NCBI GenBank assembly: GCA_946803715.1
Contig: CAMPET010000190.1
Location: 1 to 12,115, forward strand
DNA: 12,115 nt
Origin: Beroe ovata
Taxonomy: Eukaryota > Ctenophora > Nuda > Beroida > Beroidae
Direction: 5' to 3'
The position numbers were made by a program, and so were the translations under genes. This document shows positions 8,350 through 12,115 of this stretch, one piece after another (positions within the stretch are counted from its first letter, which is position 1; each line of letters starts with the position of its first letter). The notes under the pieces were generated by a model. That model saw nothing but the letters and a program-made list of their open reading frames with translations. It made no database searches and was not told where the DNA came from.

Positions 8350-8373
8350 CATGTACATTGTACAATGTACATG
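8350..8373. repeat. Perfect 24-bp palindrome inside the right arm
   Basis: The 24 bases are their own reverse complement (half-site CATGTACATTGT). The matching place in the left arm (7434-7463) keeps 11-bp half-sites but has an 8-base spacer, so one arm gained or lost the spacer after the arms formed. Confidence 0.8.
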
Positions 8374-8858
8374 CTCCTTGACTCAGACTGTCACATATGC
8401 TTGTTAGGGTGGAGCATTCAGTGTTTTGGGTCACATGACACCGTAGAAATCCATGGTACTTCATTTTGATCTTATTGATATTCGATTTCGACCAATGTTT
8501 GAGTACGTCACTCATTCTCAATCAAGTGCAGAGCGTGTCTGTAGCCTTAGCCCATTGTATTTGTACGTCTGTTAATTGTTTCACTGAAACTTTCAGTGTG
8601 TTGGATCATCATCAAATTCAACGCTAAAGTATACTCGAGAAATTGTGCAATTATTATCCATACAAAAACAATGAAATTATCGTGAAGTATACACACACCC
8701 GTTTATCATGCATGTGCAACTCTTCTGTCGCTTGAAAGAATTTTTGTTATACCCAACTTTTGATGCAAATAACAAAAAATCAAAGGCCTAAATCAAAAAT
8801 ACAAAACTGATGTTAGTTAGATCTACCTTTTTCTACCACCATGCAAAATATCATGGCT

Positions 8859-8955
8859 CTTCAACTCCATTTGTAGCCAAATTTTGGTTTGCCGTTTTGC
8901 TCCTCCTAGAGTACCTCTCTTGATTATGATATAGACGAAAAAACCTGTGAGGCTT
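8859..8955. repeat. Dispersed repeat, copy 1 (similar to 9911-10030)
   Basis: On the plus strand this reads TCAACTCCATTTGTAGCCAAA... through GCCGTTTTGCTCCTC and CCTCTCTTGATTAT. The same order of motifs occurs, diverged, at 9911-10030 in the first intron of the cramped-like gene. Copy 1 overlaps the end of the unidentified minus-strand frame. Confidence 0.6.
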
Positions 8956-9412
8956 CTGGAGGCTGTGTCCCAGACCCCTGCTTTGGCTTTTTCCTTAACT
9001 CTGCTGTCAAAATAAAATTGTGATTCTCTGGTATCCTCGAGGGAGGATAAGGATGCTGTTTTCTTAATCATATGAACATATTGTGGTCCACAGAGCCAGG
9101 CGAATGCTCCTTTTCTTGGCTGCGGCCTGATAGGTATCAAAATTCAGTGTTTGTAAAAGAAATCATATTGTTGAATGTTATTATAAATGACTTCAATGTC
9201 ACGAGTGAGATGTTAGAATTGCCCTAACTCATATAAAAGTAGTTTAATTGATGGCAAACTTTTGCAAAAAACTTACCACTTTGTTGAGTTCGCCAAAAAT
9301 GTTGTTTGTCAAAGTTTTCTTTAAACCCGAGCTCGTGCAGTAGTCCATCGAATTTATTACACAATCCACCATTTTCATTAGGTCCCAAGCTCATTACATT
9401 ATTGAGGCACAT
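8945..9412 (-). CDS. Unidentified protein gene, minus strand, head-to-head with CRAMP1
   Basis: The proposed exon 1 is 9279-9412. ATG at 9412 (or the internal ATG at 9394, MSLGPNENGG) leads to GLCNKFDGLLHELGFKENFD and QHFWRTQQSG, ending at an excellent donor G|gtaagt in phase 1. About 140 bases on, a tatcag acceptor leads to an open frame with PRKGAFAWLCGPQYVHMIKK, then SQFYFDSRVKEKAKAGVWDT and ASRSLTG, and a possible CAG|gttttt donor at 8945. Base composition and peptide look coding. The two pieces do not join in frame: the acceptor gives phase 2 (or 0 using the next cag) against phase 1. A sequencing error, a missed exon or a wrong donor could explain it. The last exon or exons and the family are unknown. 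Confidence 0.4.
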
Positions 9413-9488
9413 GACTGGATAATCATCATGTGACTAGGTATTATATTCATTCAATCTACTTATAGATCGATGGAAAGATGAAGCGATT
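9413..9488. promoter_or_regulatory. Putative bidirectional promoter
   Basis: Only 76 bases separate the proposed ATG of the minus-strand gene (9412) from the CRAMP1 ATG (9489). The interval has a CATGTGAC E-box variant (9428-9435) and no TATA box at a normal distance. If both starts are right, transcription must start within or very near this interval. An alternative is that tatag at 9461-9465 is an acceptor for a more 5' CRAMP1 exon. Confidence 0.4.
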
Positions 9489-11922
9489 ATGGATCATGGA
9501 CCGGCTCAAAACAAAGGTAAATTCATGAAAGGTGGAGCATGTAGAACAAACATTGTAACCACAATGATCCTTCCAGCATTTGTCGTTTCACTCCACTCAA
9601 AAATGAGTGGAGTGAAACGACAAAAGATGGGAGCACTTTAATCTTGATTATTACAGGCTCTTAGGAATAGTGGGAATAGTGATATAATAACAACCGATTA
9701 TGGGATTCATCATAAACTCACATTCGAAATCATTCTATAATTATCATTTTGACGACATCATAGTAATGAATTTATCTTTTAGTTACCTATTGCATCAAAC
9801 TAGAAGTAGTGGCGTTAGGAAAAGAAGTGTCAAGATAATGTGTTCAGAAAGAATTATGTCAACAATTAGTGATCGCAATAAGATCTCTAAGAGGGTTTAG
9901 AGATTGCGAGTTTTCAACTGCATTTGGAGCTGGAGCCAAATTTTGGTTAACCGTTTTGTTACTCTTAGATGACCTGATGCCTCTCTCGATTATAAATATG
10001 TAATATAGATCATAAACCTTAGAGGTTTTATAAATCCTGCCATGTTAATGAAAGAACATAATCATTGTCTCCAATCTGACTATTTAACTACCTGACTATT
10101 TAACTACCTCTCATTTTGCTTCTTCTGTTGCTTTGTAGATATTTTGTTAATAGATGAATAAGGTGACTTGGTTCTTCAATTAATTTTGCTCTGAATTTAT
10201 ATCAGGAAAGAGACGAAGGGTGGAATCAAATAAGTCAAGTGACAATGAAAGTCAGGGGAGTAAAGATTCAGTTCCAGGAACCAAATCCCAAACAAAAGGT
10301 TGATACTTAGGAGTTAACTGGAACATTCGTTTCCATCCTACTTAAGATACATAACATTGCGTATTTAGCATATACGTATATTTATTAAGCATATAACTAT
10401 ATACTACGTATATTTAAGGTGAACCAAAGAATTGCACCAGACCTGCTGCTCCTGGAATGCTGTGGGATGCCACAAAGAAAGAGATATTCTTCGACGCTGT
10501 GAATGAGGTAGTTTTGTTGTTAATGACTAATAAAATCCGATAGAAAGGTTTGGTAAGCGGTTCATAATGTATTTAGTTTGCCATTCCTTGCTTTAGATTT
10601 TAGATGCCATAATCTGCCATTATTAAAGCAGTTCCTATCCTTGACCTTCAATGACAGTAACTGTCATTTTATTGAACAGAAAACCATTGGTTGATAGAAT
10701 TGAACAGGAAACCATCGGTACGTAAGGCACTCTCAACTGGTGTTTTATCTATCCGATTTCCGTTTTCTCAGTTTGGTAAAGACTTTGACAAGATCCACAA
10801 CTACTTCAACACGAAAATCAAGAAAGTATATGGGAATGTTGATACCTACCATGTGATAAAGATCGAACAGGTATTAATAGAAATCATGGCTGACGACTAT
10901 CAAGATAAAACTTATTCTGCCCTTCCATCGGTTACGGCATTAACTTTCAATTTCTTCCTTTAGGTTCGAGATTTTTACCAGAACACACTAAAGAAAACCT
11001 CACAAATTGTGGACACCAAAAAATTGCACCATCTTATCCTAGGAGGTGAATGGAAGTTTGCTCTCTATAAGTCTACAGTATAGAGTCTATACATATATTT
11101 AATATATGTATTCCGAATAACTGAAGTGTCTTTAGTAGTACCTACATTGATAAATCATCATGTCTCCTCTACAGAGGGGGGTGTTGGTGAGTCAATGATT
11201 CGGGAATACCGGGAGGTCCTCGTTCTCCTGGCGTACTGGCAGGTTTGTAGTGTTTTTTGAAGTTTTACTTGGATTGGGTCTTTAGAAAATTCAGAGAATG
11301 ATTAAATGAACAGAATTAATCACAAACTTTCTCCCTTACACTTTTGAGATATATCAAATAGTTGTTTCGTCGACCATTACCTAATAATCCCATTTTAAAG
11401 GTGATGAAACATGCGAAAAGGATAAAATGGCCGACAGAAAAGCTGCACGGGAAGATTAACGAACTCATTTTCCAAGGGTCGACTTGTCTGCGAATAAAAG
11501 TAATCGCCATTGTAGGAAGTATTGGTGGTAGCTGGGTACTATTATTAATGCTGGTTAAATCCCGACAGATGGTAGAAGGACTGTTTCAATTCACGTGTTC
11601 ACTATTACCCAGTCACGGAATCTCTACGTACAGAGGACGACACCCAAGTTTGTGTCGTGTATGAAATCAGGGCGAACACCCCCGGAATTTACCCTGGATA
11701 TCCTGCCCTATAATAACTGGAGTTGGGGAATTGTTCAGAATATCGCGCAGAACCCTCGAATTAGGTTTGCTAGAAGTGTCAGTCAATCTGAATTCGTATA
11801 TATCCTTGAGTTACCGTTTCTGATAGCACTTAATACGCATCAGATTAAAAGTATCGGCAAAGAAAAGCGTAGCAGATATTACCAAGATGTTAATAAATAA
11901 GTGGGATAAAGCCAAGTCCAGT
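9489..11922 (+). CDS. CRAMP1: Cramped-family (CRAMP1-like) chromatin protein, 5' part, nine exons, 3' end outside window
   Basis: Cramped proteins are nuclear, SANT/Myb-type chromatin regulators linked to Polycomb silencing and histone H1 gene control. Exons: 9489-9516, 10206-10298, 10419-10507, 10772-10870, 10964-11045, 11175-11242, 11401-11499, 11613-11764 and 11844 to about 11922. Phases agree at every junction (1,1,0,0,1,0,0,2). The N-terminus is short with a basic GKRRRV nuclear signal and Ser-rich stretch. The SANT domain runs from MLWDATKKEIFFDAVNEFGK through DFDKIHNYFNTKIKKVYGN to EQVRDFYQNTLKKTSQIV, matching the family's FFEA.NEYGKDF and KEQVRHFYYRTWHKIS. Later family blocks are KLHGKINELIFQGSTCLRIK, SRNLYVQRTTPKF, and ILPYNNWSWGIVQNIAQNPR followed after splicing by LKVSAKKSVADITKMLINKW. 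Met at 9489 has A at -3 and G at +4. Exon 9 stays open to a TGA at 11995, so its donor (gtgtat at 11921 or later) is uncertain. CRAMP proteins usually exceed 1000 residues, so most of it lies beyond the window. Confidence 0.88.
9579..9624. repeat. Perfect 21-bp hairpin with AAAA loop in CRAMP1 intron 1
   Basis: Arms 9579-9599 and 9604-9624 are exact reverse complements around four A bases. The half-site starts TTTGTCGTTTCACTCCACTC. It lies 62 bases after the exon 1 donor and stands out by having no mismatch. It could be a recent foldback insertion or a structured intronic RNA. Confidence 0.85.
9911..10030. repeat. Dispersed repeat, copy 2 in CRAMP1 intron 1
   Basis: Shares the order TCAACT-CATTTG, GCCAAATTTTGGTT, CCGTTTTG, CCTCTC-GATTAT and a final ACCT-GAGG with copy 1 at 8859-8955, with insertions and many substitutions. 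Its reading frames are broken by stops. It is either a diverged duplicate of the end of the neighbouring minus-strand frame or a second copy of a repeat that frame runs into. Confidence 0.6.
10076..10107. repeat. Two exact tandem 16-bp units
   Basis: CTGACTATTTAACTAC occurs twice head to tail at 10076-10091 and 10092-10107, in CRAMP1 intron 1. A recent replication-slippage duplication is the simplest reading. Confidence 0.85.
10650..10668. repeat. 19-base palindrome in CRAMP1 intron 3
   Basis: AATGACAGTAACTGTCATT is symmetric about its central A. It is followed at once by two 21-base near-repeats of ATTGAACAG-AAACCAT-GGT, at 10671-10691 and 10699-10719, which differ at two positions. Confidence 0.75.
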
Positions 11923-12115
11923 GTATCCTTTTCCAACTGCTATTCTCCACATGAAATTTGCACTATTGGAGCGGGGGTCACATGTCGGGGGATCTGACCT
12001 CAGAGATAGTTGGGGGGGGTCAATTCTCAAAACTTTTCCAATGTACAAAAGTTGTATTTCTTAACCACTAACAGTCCACACTAGAATCACTGCAATTGCG
12101 TCTGCGAGCTCCCTC
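11923..12115 (+). other. Probable CRAMP1 intron 9 start; no further exon seen
   Basis: This holds several G runs (11972-11976, 11987-11991, 12011-12018) and then AT-rich DNA. G runs close to a donor often act as intronic splicing enhancers, which fits an intron beginning here, but the exact exon 9 end was not fixed. Confidence 0.4.

Larger units (their letters stand above)
7197..8613. mobile_element. Foldback element with about 500-bp inverted arms
   Basis: The left arm (about 7197-7702) and right arm (about 8136-8613) are imperfect reverse complements. Matched landmarks include GATGATGATCCAACACAC against GTGTTGGATCATCATC at the tips, CACCCTAACAAGCAT (7370) against ATGCTTGTTAGGGTG (8398), GTCATGTGACCCAA against TTGGGTCACATGAC, and GGGTGCGCATGCTGTGCTG against its counterpart near 8308. 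The 430-base centre carries its own degenerate repeats. No transposase-like frame is visible, so if mobile it is non-autonomous. A target-site duplication could not be defined: the flanks (AATTTTGCA / AAATTCAA) may only extend the arms. Arm divergence by many substitutions and small indels suggests an old insertion. Confidence 0.75.

Noticed and set aside
7961-8521. Minus-strand frames inside the foldback element
   Set aside because: Short, without domains and made of the element's repeats. No transposase motif was visible.
10691-10963. 90-codon open frame containing part of CRAMP1
   Set aside because: Only 10772-10870 is exon; the rest reads through intron sequence on both sides.
11595-11900. 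101-codon open frame as a single exon
   Set aside because: Splicing at 11764 and 11844 restores the cramped motif, while the unspliced tail has no likeness to the family.
1-12115. tRNA, rRNA, CRISPR array or bacterial operon signals
   Set aside because: None seen. Direct repeats here are few and irregular, and the genes are intron-split eukaryotic types.

Overview
The window is intron-rich, AT-leaning animal nuclear DNA, not bacterial. The evidence is short GT-AG exons of about 50 to 740 bases, animal-type gene families (a proteasome assembly chaperone, a TRAMP-type zinc-knuckle protein, a cramped-family chromatin protein), low-complexity introns, several foldback elements, and two ambiguous bases (n at 5990 and 6800). 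The species cannot be read from the sequence. A non-vertebrate metazoan is the best inference.

Layout from left to right: 1-1214, no gene recognised, with two pairs of CACGTG boxes. 1215-1551 (-), a two-exon gene for a 61-residue protein with a mitochondrial-type presequence. 1790-2439 (-), a complete three-exon homologue of PSMG4 (proteasome assembly chaperone 4), with a possible further 5' exon near 3323. 3549-5233 (-), the 3' part of a ZCCHC7 (Air1/Air2-like) gene with five CCHC knuckles and a lysine-rich tail. Its N-terminal exon or exons are unresolved, but a promoter-like block with CCAAT and palindromic GTCACGTGAC lies at 6562-6594. 6651-6780, a GC-rich near-perfect hairpin. 7052-7130, a triple CACGTG array and GC-alternating DNA. 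About 7197-8613, a 1.4-kb element with long inverted arms (about 500 bp) and internal repeats, probably a non-autonomous foldback transposon. 8945-9412 (-), a probable but unidentified gene. 9489 to beyond about 11922 (+), the 5' part of a cramped (CRAMP1-like) gene.

Three genes on the minus strand (61-aa protein, PSMG4, ZCCHC7) run in the same direction and are well spaced. CRAMP1 and the unidentified minus gene are head-to-head, with only 76 bases between their proposed start codons, so they may share a promoter. The genes do not form one pathway: they serve proteasome assembly, nuclear RNA surveillance, chromatin regulation and probably mitochondria. All gene models were built by hand by matching intron phase and family motifs. 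No alignment was run. Family assignments rest on remembered family patterns plus phase consistency.
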